Positions 36,125 to 46,743 are shown, numbered from the stretch's first letter. The stretch: DNA of 64,000 bases from CAZYMI01 sp964648505 (GCA_964648505.1 CAZYMI010000001.1:62001-126000); one strand, 5' to 3'. Numbers and translations are program-made. The notes: generated by a model not told the origin, from the sequence alone.

Positions 36125-39100
36125 TTACCCCATCAGCGCCTGACGCAGACGGGTTAATCTCTCTTCATGATAGGTCATCGAGTCAACAAAACGTAGATCT
36201 TGAATGTCTTCTTTATGCGACGTCTCAGCAGAAATCACTTTTCTGATATCAGGAAGATCTGATGATGACCTTTGTTCCGGATCATATTTTATATTCTGAT
36301 TTTCAACGTTTTGCAAAAATTCTAACGCATCTCGTAAATTCGTGAATTGCCTTTCTGAAGCATTTAATACTGACAATTGCTCAACAATTCCAAAAGCTAT
36401 ATCATCTGTACTTATATTTTGGCGAAAAGCTGTGGAATCAGTAACACCATCTTTCAGGTCATCTAACATATACACAACGTCTTCTTGAATAATCTGCCTG
36501 AATGAATCTTGAGCATAAAATAATTCGCTTTGCGCACGATCACCACCAGATAATGAAAGCCCAAGCAGATTATCAGGGGCTAATTCATTGTCAGACTGAA
36601 AATTCAAAATACGACTTTGAAACAAAGGTTGATTAAAATTCTGCAAGAAAAACGGTGATTCATTTAGATTAGATATGTTGACTGAAATTGTTGTTTCATC
36701 AAACAATGTGCCTGCGCCATTATCAGTTGCGCGTACAACTATATTATAGTTATTACCTGTCTCATAATCCGGAGAAGCTGAAAAAGACAAAGCCCCTGTT
36801 AAAGGATTAATCGCAAAAAGACTCCCCGTATTTCCGGACACAATACTGTATGTTAAAATCTGCCCACTATCTTCATCGCNNNNNNNNNNNNNNNNNNNNN
36901 NNNNNNNNNNNNNNNNNNNNNNNNNNNNNNNNNNNNNNNNNNNNNNNNNNNNNNNNNNNNNNNNNNNNNNNNNNNNNNNCTGATAAGAATGTGACAGCTG
37001 TGCCAGCCGTACTATTTTCATCAAAATTTAAAGGTGTAACTGCCGCAAGCACAGGCGCTTCATTAAGATCGTTGATATTTATGGTTATCGTTGTTGTTGA
37101 AAACAAACCTGCCAAATCCTGAACACGCAAATTCAGGGTATAAAATGTCGCCACCTCATAGTTAACAGCACCCGTAAGTCTCAGCTGCCCTGTTGATGAG
37201 TTGATTGAAAATAACCCCGCACCTGTGCCGCCCGTTATACTGTATGTGCGTATATCTCCTATATCTCGATCACTGGAATTAACTTGACCCACAATTGTAT
37301 TTGGCGCTGAATCTTCATCAATATTATAAGGACCATTTTGTAAGCTTGCTATTATATTTGCGCCCGTCCACTCAATGACATAGCTGGCATTTGTTGTGCC
37401 CTGAGCATCATTCCAGAAACCGTTAGTTAAAATCTGGGCAAAATCTTCATTTGAAGTGTTATTGGGCTCGCCTGCGCCCCAATTGGTATAAAATCCATTC
37501 TGAGCGCTGCCGGCAGCTGCTCCCAGCCAGAAAAGCTGGCCGGATTCTGGGCCACCGGAATGGCGCCACTGCCCTTCTATCGTTGCATCATTGCCGCTGA
37601 TCCATGCATTGGTTGTTATTAACCCACGTACAAAAGTATTTTCTGCGGCAGATGTGATTGTTGTGAGGTATCCGCCAACACCATTAAGTAAAGTTGCATT
37701 TGCAGCGGTTTGCGCAGCTGTAGCAGTCGCAGTTACTGTTGAAAACCTGTAAAAGTTACCTGTAGCTGCATTATAAAATGTATTAGGATTAGTATTTAAT
37801 ATTGTTTGCACAGGATCAAAAGTTGGCGCTTCATTTGCATTGTTGATATTTATTGTAATATTAGTCTGACTAAATAATGCACCAAGACCGTTATCTGTTG
37901 CCCGAATCTGTAAGGTATAAGAATTTTGTATTTCAAAATCTAAATTAGTAGTGTTACTGATACGGATCGCGCCTGTAGAAGCATTAATTGCAAATATATT
38001 AGCGGTGTTACCGGCCTGAATAGAGTAAGTAATTGTGTTTAATTCCGCATCCGTTGCTGATACCACACCTACAACCGTGTTTACCGCTGCCGCTTCAGAA
38101 ACTGAAAACGGACCTGTGGTTGTAATTGTTGGCGCTGTATTTTCTGCGATATCGATCAAATTTATTGTAATAGTTTCAGAATCCGTTGCTATCGGTGTGC
38201 CATTATCTGCAACTTGTACGACAAGTGTAAAACTCGGCGTTGCCTCAAAATTTAATAAACTTGCATTTGTAACACTAATAACACCTGTTAAAGCATTAAT
38301 CGTAAATGCCCCTGCGCCTGTGCCGCCTGTAATACTATAAGATAAAGCTTGCCCAATTTCTGCATTCGTTGCCGTCACTTGGGTAACGTATGTTCCATTA
38401 GCAGAATTTTCTGCAAGAGAAATTGGGCCAGGCGCACCCCCATTCCCTACTTCATAAATTCTAACGTTATCAACCCCCCAAGATTCATCTGTGATCGCCT
38501 GATCAAGTGTTGAACCAAACCCAAGCTTTAAAGACGTGGCATTACTATTAACAACAAGTGTTACGCGATAAGTTTGATCCACAAAAGCACTTGAAAAGCC
38601 CAGATTGGTGTTCAATGCGCTTAATTCTTGAATGCTATATGACACAATGCCTGTTGTGCCATCGAGGGGCTGATTAAAAGTTGTCAGCGAAAGGCTGGCA
38701 CCAAAAATCTGCGCGTCATTTACAAACAGCCTGAATTGTTCGCCATCCCAGCTATCAATTTCATAGAAATCAAAGCTGACTACAGAATAATTCTGAGTAC
38801 CAGATAAAGCATAGGTTTTGGAATTTGACTGCGCTCCACCATCTTGAGAAAAACGGCCGAGAAATGTTGTAAAAAAAGGATTCGAAGTCGTCGTTAAGTT
38901 ATTCGTCCACCCTGTCGCACCAGTTTGAAAATCTTCAAAATAAACCTGATTCCACCCACCAATAACTGGCGCATCATTAATAGGGCTGATCGTAATATTA
39001 AAGGTTGATGCTGATGTCGTAGCCAGCCTATCATTCAAAGTAAACCCGAATGAATCAGATGATGTCTCTGATCCATTATGGGTGTAAACAATGTAATTAT

Positions 39101-40100
39101 TATCAAGATCAGCTTGCGTAAAAACAGACCCCAAAATAAGTGCCTGCGCTGTATTTGTATTTACAAGAGACCCATTATCAACTGCATCTGTCAGCGTATA
39201 TGTGATACCTGATACTGTATTATCGGAATCAATTGCGCTTAAAGTTGCATTACCAATAATAACGGAAGCCCCCTCATTCACACTTGTACCTGTATTTACC
39301 CCAACAGAGGGCGCAGCATTTGTAACACTGATACCCCATTTAAATGAAAGGTAATTTTCAACATCGTGCCTTTCAGTGGCTGATAGATCGCGATCATAAA
39401 CAATAATCTCTGCAATATTTCCCTGAAGTTGATCCCCACTGGTTGAATCATCGCCAACAAAAATCCCAGAAGTATCCGTGCGCACACTACTTGTAACATT
39501 GCTTTCATTGATACCGTTACGAAACAAACTAATTGCTGTTGTATTCGTAACTGCACTAATCAGCTGGTACGAACCTACAGTATACACACTGCTATAATTA
39601 TAAAATATACCATTATTGTAATAGCCGATGCGCCCCGAACCCGTATCATTCACAAACAAACCGTTACGACTACCGGCTGTGGCAAGTTCAAAAACAGCAT
39701 CACGCGCAGAACCCGTTGTTCTGTTGAACACGATAAACGTTGTTAAATCATCGCCTGAAATTGTGGCCCCGGAAGCGCGGATCAAGCGATCATTAGCTCC
39801 ATCAAATGTGATGACACCGTTTCCGTTTAAAGCACCCGCTGTATAAACAGGACTTTCTGTAGCAGCAGCAGCAGAGACATGATATCCACTCGTACTTTTA
39901 TCACGCCAAGTAGCAACTGACCCAGAGAAGGCTGCGCCACTTGCGGCATTGTCACCCTCTGCATCCAGAACAGTTGAAGCGTCTTTCGCATCCAACCAAA
40001 GAACCTGGCCAGCAATAACCGGGGCCGATGCATCGAACATCAAACGCTTTTCAAGATGCGTTAGTTTGGGTGGCCTTCGTTTTGGTAAAATGTCTTTCAT
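36125..40100 (-). CDS. large LamG/cadherin/C-type-lectin surface protein, interrupted by assembly gap
   Basis: Visible residues total over 1300, and the gene is cut by a run of 100 Ns (36880-36979). From the ATG at 40100: an N-terminal LEKRLMFDA motif (residues 16-24), a LamG-like lectin domain (about 30-260), a CSPG/cadherin-like repeat (about 265-380), a jellyroll-like domain (about 385-550), cadherin repeats (about 555-760), a C-type-lectin-like domain (about 765-900, with WGAGEPNN), and more cadherin repeats into the gap. After the gap come one more cadherin repeat and a charged helical tail. There are no RTX nonapeptides and no classical signal peptide. Reading frames on the two sides do not join across exactly 100 bases. 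It is likely a calcium-dependent adhesin exported by the four upstream genes. Confidence 0.82.
36880..36979. other. assembly gap (100 Ns) inside the adhesin gene
   Basis: Exactly 100 Ns. The flanks both encode parts of cadherin repeats (AGTAVTFLS on one side, DEDSGQILTYS on the other), but the frames differ, so the gap size is a placeholder. The true missing length should be a multiple of three if the gene is intact, and may span several repeats. Confidence 0.97.
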
Positions 40101-40158
40101 CCTTAATATTGTAGCCTTTGGCAGTTAATATTTCCTAAGAAAGCATAAAAATTTTCAT

Positions 40159-42288
40159 TTAGTATTGCGCTGCTTCATTTCGCAAAAATTTATATAAGTT
40201 ATTGATTTTACTGTATAAAAAACTTTTGCGCTGCGCCGATACAACAAGGTAACCCACTTGAGCGTTATTTGGCTTGTAATCCATTTGGTTTTTATCAGCA
40301 GGCTTAAATGTAACGGGGTAAAGGCTTTGTCTGGATATAACCGCGCCACGCGCACCATGAATATCTCGATCAGCCGCGATAGGCCCGCCATAAGGTGATG
40401 TCAATTCCTGCCATAAAACATTTGATGTTGATACATCAGATATAAATTCCACCACAAAGACTGCTTTTTTTGAAAACTCATTTCCCGAATAAAAAACAGC
40501 CTTATCACCAACTTTAATTCGATCACGTTGGTTTTCTGTTAGATATGCCGATACGCTAATATCATTTCTATTAATAAGTGTAAAAAGTGGAGCATATGCA
40601 GATATATCCTGTCCTGAATGCAGTAATGGATCAAGATCAACAATGCTGCCATGAAAAGGGGCTGTTATTTTAAGCTTCTCTTTTTGCTTTTTATATCCTT
40701 CAAGAACCAAACGGGCTTTTTCAACCATATCTTTTGTAATAGTGGTTTGCCCTTGATTCACGTCTTGAATAATACCAGAACGATTAAACATTAACTCAAG
40801 CTGATCAAGTCTTAAAGCTGCTAAACGCAAATCACGCTCAAGCACAGGAGATGAAAGTTCAGCAAGCACCGCATCTTTCTCAACCGTTTGCGCCGAGTGA
40901 ACTGATAGGCTTGTTATTAAAGCGGGAACAGGCGAAAAGAATTCCTGCTGCCGGGCATGAAGAACAGCAGGCAGACTAACCGATGATGAAAGTGGCAGAA
41001 GACCCAGAATAATCAAGGCGCATAACGTGCCTATTAGAATATAGACACGACTATTTCTAAAAATATCGTGCCTCATTCTCCACCAATCTTTAATTTCGTC
41101 TAAAAAGGGCAACCCAATAAAGGCCACAAGCTCTATGATCATCAATATGAGTCCTAAAGGCTGAAAAAACGCATGATAAACGAAAAATGCAATCCCCATA
41201 TATAAAAAGAACCGATAAATAATTAAAGCTGTGCCAAACCAAATAAGCACTCTTTCCTTTTTTAAGGTGACGAATTCTGGCTTTTCACGATCCATATTGA
41301 ACAAAATTCTGCGTAAATTCCATCTTGCAAATGCGCATGCTTTTTGTTGTAAATTATCAATTCCTAACGTTTCACTGAGAATGTAATATCCATCAAACCG
41401 CATAAGTGGGTTTAAATTCACCAGCACAGAACCCACAATCGCAACGCTGACCACAAGAAAACAAATTGTCTGCGCAAGGCTACCAGCGGGAAATAGATGC
41501 CACAAAGCAAGAAATACGCCTGCCAAAGAAAGTTCCGCAATAATACCTGCAAGAGCAATGTTGCGTCGTGCGCTGCGAGAAGAAATCTCCCAACTTGCAG
41601 TCGTTTCAGTATATAAAACCGGATACATGACTAAGAATGCAATACCCATATGAGGCACATGGACGCCATATTTAATAGCAGCATATGCATGCGCAAATTC
41701 ATGTACGATTTTAATACAGAAAAATACAAAACCAATTTGTAGAATTCCTTCAAACGAGAATACATCAGAAAAAGTGGTGAAAAACTCTTCTACTCTGGGT
41801 ATGGTTAGTGCAATCATTGCAAAAAGAAAAAGTAAGAAAGCTTTCACGGTATAATGGTGAAACAGAATATCAATAGAAGGAAAGGTTTTTTGTAAGAAAT
41901 TTTGTGGCCTAAATAACGGTATAGTAAAATACAAATAACTTTTAAGAATTTTTTCTATCCATCCGATTTTTTTGGGGGCAACAAAAGGTACCGCGCTATT
42001 CTTACCTTGAACCAACAAATTATGACGATGTAAAAACAAAGTAATATTACGTATATCGTCATCCTCAATGATTAAAGTTGTCTCGGTCATTACCGCTGCT
42101 TTCAAAGCATGCGCAGTCTTATAAAGATGAAAACGCGACAGGCATTCATAGCTTATCCAGTCAATTTGAAAATAAGAATTTGTGATCGGATGATGCAAGA
42201 TCCATTGTGGTTCCCCATCTGAAATGGGGGCTGTTAATATTTTAATGTTTTCACTCAACCTTGGTAGTGGAAAGTCTTCCCCTTCCAT
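40159..42288 (-). CDS. M50-type zinc metalloprotease fused to HlyD-like adaptor
   Basis: A 709-residue membrane protein. The N-terminal 95 residues (GEPQWILHHPITNSYFQID, then FLHRHNLL) resemble a PqqD-like winged-helix recognition domain. A polytopic M50 site-2-protease core follows, with HEFAH (about 196-200) and NLNPLMRFDG (about 291-300). After the last helix (about 420-435) comes a HlyD-type biotinyl-lipoyl/hairpin domain (about 448-600). ATG 42288 lies one base after the stop of the upstream gene; a longer TTG or ATG form is less likely. Together with the two HlyD proteins and TolC it forms an export locus with no ABC ATPase. It probably recognises or processes the adhesin encoded next. 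Confidence 0.86.
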   Translation of the reverse strand: MEGEDFPLPRLSENIKILTAPISDGEPQWILHHPITNSYFQIDWISYECLSRFHLYKTAHALKAAVMTETTLIIEDDDIRNITLFLHRHNLLVQGKNSAVPFVAPKKIGWIEKILKSYLYFTIPLFRPQNFLQKTFPSIDILFHHYTVKAFLLFLFAMIALTIPRVEEFFTTFSDVFSFEGILQIGFVFFCIKIVHEFAHAYAAIKYGVHVPHMGIAFLVMYPVLYTETTASWEISSRSARRNIALAGIIAELSLAGVFLALWHLFPAGSLAQTICFLVVSVAIVGSVLVNLNPLMRFDGYYILSETLGIDNLQQKACAFARWNLRRILFNMDREKPEFVTLKKERVLIWFGTALIIYRFFLYMGIAFFVYHAFFQPLGLILMIIELVAFIGLPFLDEIKDWWRMRHDIFRNSRVYILIGTLCALIILGLLPLSSSVSLPAVLHARQQEFFSPVPALITSLSVHSAQTVEKDAVLAELSSPVLERDLRLAALRLDQLELMFNRSGIIQDVNQGQTTITKDMVEKARLVLEGYKKQKEKLKITAPFHGSIVDLDPLLHSGQDISAYAPLFTLINRNDISVSAYLTENQRDRIKVGDKAVFYSGNEFSKKAVFVVEFISDVSTSNVLWQELTSPYGGPIAADRDIHGARGAVISRQSLYPVTFKPADKNQMDYKPNNAQVGYLVVSAQRKSFLYSKINNLYKFLRNEAAQY

Positions 42289-42289
42289 T

Positions 42290-43570
42290 CTACAGACCCA
42301 TAAATTTTCTAATAGACAAAATAGGCTTGCGTAAAATCGCGTACGATAACACGGTCCAATTGCCTTCAATTCGTGCTATACCTTTCCAGCCAATGCGAGG
42401 CGCTTCATGACTAGGGTCAATATCAGCAAATACTTTATAGCTGAAAAGCCCGTCGGGATCTGCGCTGGCCCTGTATCCGGCACTGCGAACAGTAGCAGAT
42501 TTGGATGAAAGCGGGTTTACATTCAAAAAAAATTTAACCAGCGCACCTTCCTTAATATCAATCATTGATTCAACAGGAACCCTAATGAGCAATTCATATT
42601 CGCTCGTATCAGCAATCAGCATAAGCTTGTCGCCAGCAGAAACAGGCTTTCCCCTCAAGCTTTGCTCACCTTCGAAAATAGCAATGCCTGATCGCTTTGC
42701 CCTAATCTGACTTTTTTGTTTTAAAGACAAGGCATAGTCGCGTTCAATTTCTTTGGCCAGCATATCTTGGCGAATTTCTAAGAGTTTGATTTTTTTTGTA
42801 GGGTCAACCAGAGATTCCCGTTCAACCCGCGCTAATGATGCTTGCACAGTCAAAAAAGCTTGTTGTGCAATTTCCGCCTGCGATACCAGCGCATCGTTAT
42901 CCATTTCGGCTACAACATCACCTTCCTTAACATACGCGCCTGGAATAACAACTGTGTTTCTGATAATACCATCAAAAGGCACTGTAATAACGTCTGCTTT
43001 ACGGGGCACAATTTCGGCTGGTCCAGATACAGAAAGATGAACGGGAAAAATTAAAAATAGCACAAAGGCAACGATTGCCCATTTTTGCAAACGTCCGCGC
43101 TGTAAAAACCCAATTAACTTTGAGTGGTCGCGACGTCTCCAGACCCCAAGAACTTGGCTAAAAACAACAATCAGCTCGTCAAGTATAACTTGCTCCGCCT
43201 CATTCATTTTTACCGAACGCTCGAACCATATTGCCCCGAGAGAACCTTCTTGATCCGTTTTTAAGGGCAGAATAATTGCGTAAATATCGCCATCTGTGAC
43301 TTCAATAACGTGTTGCGCCTGAGACGATTCCTTTAAAGCTTTTTTGAGTAAAGTTGTACGCTTGGTTGCATATTCAGCCTGATAATCAAGCTGCGTATTT
43401 CCTGATCCTCTCTCAAGGGTAAGCGCAAACCCTTGTGTTTTAAAAAACAGTGCCTGATCGTAGGGGATTATTTTTTTACTGTCATTCAATATTAGGTGTA
43501 AGACATGATCGCGACTTTGTGCTTCAAAAATACGACGCTGAAGCTCAAGCAGGGAAAACAGTTTTTCCAT
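42290..43570 (-). CDS. GAF-like domain fused to HlyD-type membrane-fusion protein
   Basis: A 426-residue protein. Residues about 1-160 look like a cytoplasmic GAF-type sensor (SRDHVLHLILNDSKKIIPYD, LGAIWFERSV). One membrane helix (about 178-198, WAIVAFVLFLIFPVHLSV) precedes a periplasmic HlyD adaptor with a lipoyl half-motif (VPFDGIIRNTVVIPGAYVKEGDVV), a helical hairpin and a beta-barrel. It starts on TAATG with the preceding adaptor gene and ends one base before the M50 fusion gene. The GAF part could couple export to a small ligand or redox signal, which is inference. Confidence 0.82.
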   Translation of the reverse strand: MEKLFSLLELQRRIFEAQSRDHVLHLILNDSKKIIPYDQALFFKTQGFALTLERGSGNTQLDYQAEYATKRTTLLKKALKESSQAQHVIEVTDGDIYAIILPLKTDQEGSLGAIWFERSVKMNEAEQVILDELIVVFSQVLGVWRRRDHSKLIGFLQRGRLQKWAIVAFVLFLIFPVHLSVSGPAEIVPRKADVITVPFDGIIRNTVVIPGAYVKEGDVVAEMDNDALVSQAEIAQQAFLTVQASLARVERESLVDPTKKIKLLEIRQDMLAKEIERDYALSLKQKSQIRAKRSGIAIFEGEQSLRGKPVSAGDKLMLIADTSEYELLIRVPVESMIDIKEGALVKFFLNVNPLSSKSATVRSAGYRASADPDGLFSYKVFADIDPSHEAPRIGWKGIARIEGNWTVLSYAILRKPILSIRKFMGL

Positions 43571-44787
43571 TACTCTTCCGCCCGTGTCGCCTGCAAATAT
43601 CCTTTTATACCCGCCTCTTGTATACGGGATAAATCGACGCTGACCTTCCCGGACATTCCAGGTAGTAAATTATCTTCATAAGGCATTAATGTTGCAACCA
43701 TCTGAATAGACTGGCTAACAGGATCAACCTGCCCATAAATACGAGATATATTTGCTTCATATACTCTTTCAGTTTCTGAAATTTTAACTGAGATAGGAGC
43801 GCCCTTGTTAACCCACCGCAACCATTTAGAAGGCAAAATAAATTCAACCTGAAGCGCATCATCAGAAACAACTTCCATCAAAACACGATCCGTTCTTGTG
43901 TATTCTCCAGTATTTGCAAGTCGTTTTGTAACGCGTCCGTTAAAATCGGCACGGATCTGGCAACTATCCAGCTTTGCATCGATTGCTTTCTTTTTCGAAG
44001 CTGTTTGCGCATCTTTACCCTCAAGATCCATCCGCTCAATATATGAAAGTACGTTAAGGTCAAAAAGTTCTTTACTGCTTTTAGCTTTCAAGTAACTTAT
44101 CTCACGTTCTTTGGCGATAATTTCAGCTTCCGCCTCAATATCTTTGCAGCTGTATCGCACAAGCACATCACCTGCTTTAAATGAATCGCCGTGGCTGTAT
44201 GGCATTTCAATTATTCTGCCGTCATGGCTGCTTGATACAATTGTCAAGCGTCCGGGCACAAGAACAGCTTCAACATCAATTGATTGCTGGTCAGCAACCC
44301 AGCTTTGCTGTTGTTGTATTGGACTCAATTGATTAAAAAGACTAGGCGCTTGTTTGGCTTCAGCACTCACTTGCCAGAAATGAGAAATGCTAAAATCTGG
44401 AAAATCCATTCTCGGGTATTCAATATCGGGCAGATTAATTTTAGGAAATTGAACCTGAGATAAAACTGAAATTTCATGCCTAAACTGGGCCAAAGCTCGC
44501 TGCGCTTTTTTTTCTAGACCTTGAACGATTATTGGTACCGTGACAGACCTATCAAACGAACCCTTGGTTTTAGATTCTTTAAAAACAAATCCATTTGGTA
44601 AAGCAAGGGCCGCATACTCAATGGTATTATTGGCTAAATTGGTATCTGCGTCTTCAAACACGCCCCTAAAAGCTTCGTTTGGAATAAAGCCCTGATCTGG
44701 TTGTACACGGGCGTCGGCAGAAATCACAGAAAATCCTGCTGTGTAAAGCGATACAACCATCAACATAATAAGCAATGTTCTCATCAT
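43570..44787 (-). CDS. HlyD-family periplasmic adaptor
   Basis: A 405-residue secreted or membrane-anchored adaptor with an N-terminal signal (LLIMLMVVSLYTAGFSVISADA). The lipoyl-like half (VLVPGRLTIVSSSHDGRII, KAGDVLVRYSC), a hairpin (IEAEAEIIAKEREISYLKAK) and a beta-barrel (FNGRVTKRLANTGEYTR) are in normal order. An extra N-terminal segment of about 150 residues comes before the lipoyl domain. It overlaps the tolC-like stop (ATGATG) and the GAF/HlyD start. It is presumably the piece that docks to the TolC-like channel. Confidence 0.86.
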   Translation of the reverse strand: MMRTLLIMLMVVSLYTAGFSVISADARVQPDQGFIPNEAFRGVFEDADTNLANNTIEYAALALPNGFVFKESKTKGSFDRSVTVPIIVQGLEKKAQRALAQFRHEISVLSQVQFPKINLPDIEYPRMDFPDFSISHFWQVSAEAKQAPSLFNQLSPIQQQQSWVADQQSIDVEAVLVPGRLTIVSSSHDGRIIEMPYSHGDSFKAGDVLVRYSCKDIEAEAEIIAKEREISYLKAKSSKELFDLNVLSYIERMDLEGKDAQTASKKKAIDAKLDSCQIRADFNGRVTKRLANTGEYTRTDRVLMEVVSDDALQVEFILPSKWLRWVNKGAPISVKISETERVYEANISRIYGQVDPVSQSIQMVATLMPYEDNLLPGMSGKVSVDLSRIQEAGIKGYLQATRAEE

Positions 44788-46250
44788 AGCTCACACCCAT
44801 TCGAAATTTGGGACATGACTTCTGATAGAACACCACAACCTAACGCATTTTTCATCGCGGCATAAGCTTCAAGATACTCCGCATAAGCAAGGCCAGCGCG
44901 CAAATCAGCGCGTTTGGCTTCAAGCCCGCTTGAAACAATATCCTCACCCGACGCCAAGCCGTTTATACGGCGTAGCTGTAAACTACGCGCTTTACGATTT
45001 GCACTTTCAGCTGCCTGATAAAGATATTGATAAGCCGATTGCGTTGCCAACAAACGTTGCCTGCCAATATGAATTTGCGCAACAATAGCCGCATTAAGCG
45101 CTTGGCGACGCGCGTCGGCCACATACTGCCTGCTTTTTGATGCCTGATAACGCGCAGGTAACGTCAATAAATTTGTAACACTCTGTACAATTGAAAGCGA
45201 CAAAGTGTTCCAAACATTATCGACAAGAAAATTATTACTGTCATACTGGCGCGAAAGCGCAATGTTTAAACCTGGGAATGTTTGTAAAATCTCGCGACGT
45301 GTGTCCTCTATAGTGATATTACGCTTCAGAATTTCTTCACGCATTTCCGGCCTTTGACGCAAAGCCAACCACTCCAGCGATTTAATATCACCCTTCACAA
45401 GTTTTCTTAAATTGGAAAGAGACCCAGGTTCTTTGGTTGTAAGAACCAATTGCGTTGCGGCAGGGTAAGATAAAAGCGATTTTAATTCAACTTGGGCAAG
45501 CTGGGAACGATCAACCAGTTCGCCATAAGATTGAACACGTTCCAACAGTTCTAAAGTTTTAGAGGCCGCTAATTCATCTCCCAGCAAATGTTTTTTACGC
45601 GCAACTTCAATCTGCCCGATTTGCATTTGCGCTTCGCGCATAGCGGCCTGCGCTGCATTGGCTGTATTTTGATAAGCGAGTGCACGCCAATAGGCGCCAT
45701 AAACATCACGTTCAACGTTCTGAATAACTTTTTGCAAACGTTCTTGTGCGATTTTTTCATCATCACGCGCCTTTGCTGTGTCGGAAAGCGCTATCGCCGC
45801 ATCAATCAAATTCCAATCAAGCTTCAACGCCCCGAGCCTTCGCTGGCGATCCACCGATTGTGATGCCTCTAGCGATTCAAGCCCCGTTGCAACCGACCTG
45901 CTGGAAGATGCCCCCTCGTTAGATCTGTTTGTATATTCAGCCGATGCCGCAACCGTCGGCAACGCACGCAAAGCAGTAACGCTGACTGATCGTTGCTGAC
46001 TAAGTGCTTCAAGCGCAGCTACACGTGCATCAAGGTTTTTTTCCATCCCGCGCTTAACGGCGTCAAGCAGCGATAATTTGATTTTTTGCGTTTGATCATC
46101 AAGATCAACCCGATCAGATTGAAGCATCTGCGTATGACCTTGAGTGTCCAGATCAACACGCGCCCCACAACCCGAAAAAAAGCCAGCCAAAATCATTGTT
46201 ACAAACGCTGTAACAAAAGCTTTTGAATAATCAGGCGTTCTGGTTTTCAT
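44784..46250 (-). CDS. TolC-like outer-membrane channel lipoprotein
   Basis: An outer-membrane efflux protein of about 488 residues. A lipoprotein signal ends MILAGFFSGC, as in OprM/CusC-type channels. Two OEP repeats follow, with long helices (LLDAVKRGMEKNLDARVAAL, RQRRLGALKLDWNLIDAAIA; NTLSLSIVQSVTNLLTLPAR). It is the first gene of a four-gene overlapping cluster that ends in the M50/HlyD fusion and the adhesin. ATG 46250 is chosen because it yields the lipoprotein signal; an ATG at 46298 would add 16 residues. About 450 bp upstream is non-coding apart from an integrase remnant. Confidence 0.88.
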   Translation of the reverse strand: MKTRTPDYSKAFVTAFVTMILAGFFSGCGARVDLDTQGHTQMLQSDRVDLDDQTQKIKLSLLDAVKRGMEKNLDARVAALEALSQQRSVSVTALRALPTVAASAEYTNRSNEGASSSRSVATGLESLEASQSVDRQRRLGALKLDWNLIDAAIALSDTAKARDDEKIAQERLQKVIQNVERDVYGAYWRALAYQNTANAAQAAMREAQMQIGQIEVARKKHLLGDELAASKTLELLERVQSYGELVDRSQLAQVELKSLLSYPAATQLVLTTKEPGSLSNLRKLVKGDIKSLEWLALRQRPEMREEILKRNITIEDTRREILQTFPGLNIALSRQYDSNNFLVDNVWNTLSLSIVQSVTNLLTLPARYQASKSRQYVADARRQALNAAIVAQIHIGRQRLLATQSAYQYLYQAAESANRKARSLQLRRINGLASGEDIVSSGLEAKRADLRAGLAYAEYLEAYAAMKNALGCGVLSEVMSQISNGCEL

Positions 46251-46454
46251 CACAAAAGTCGAACTTGGTTGGTTAACATAATATTTGATTCGAATCATGC
46301 AAGAATTTGCACAATTTATAATACTTTAAAAAAATCTGTGCGTAACCCTTTAATCCCTCATTGAATCATAAGCTTAGACTGTGGATTGTCATTTTTATAA
46401 AGATATTTTCTATAATATAACAAAATCAACCTTGCTTAAAACAAGCTTGCTTTT

Positions 46455-46601
46455 CTAAGCTTGGGAATACTCCCAACGCTCCATGTGCCCTTCCCATTCG
46501 AGAGCATCGGACTTAACATGAAAAGATCGGCAAACCGTAGGAAAGCCCTTACGTCTTATAACGTCCTGATATTTACCGCCTCGTTTTATGAATGTAGCCA
46601 T
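46455..46601 (-). pseudogene. remnant of a phage-type integrase (arm-binding domain only)
   Basis: A 48-codon frame begins MATFIKRGGKYQDVIRRKGF and continues TVCRSFHVKSDALEWEGHMER before a TAG. This is the typical opening of a phage integrase N-terminal arm-binding domain (R-R-K-G-F-P-x-x-x-x-S-F, then A-x-x-W). No core-binding or catalytic part follows. It lies in the 445-bp stretch between the tolC-like and EgtD-like genes; nothing else is recognised there. It suggests an old integration event near tRNA-Pro. Confidence 0.6.
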
Positions 46602-46743
46602 GAGTAGCAAGCTCCAATGTAGCGTTATTGTAGCAAGCTGCTTTCATCATCATTTTTTGAGTTGGGGTTATAGCTGATTAAAAATCGGGGTCAAACCACA
46701 ACAATAAAGCATGAGCAATTAGTTTCACGCTCATTTTTATGGC

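Noticed and set aside
36125..40100. RTX-type type I secretion substrate
   Set aside because: No GGxGxDxUx nonapeptides are visible, and no ABC ATPase gene is nearby.
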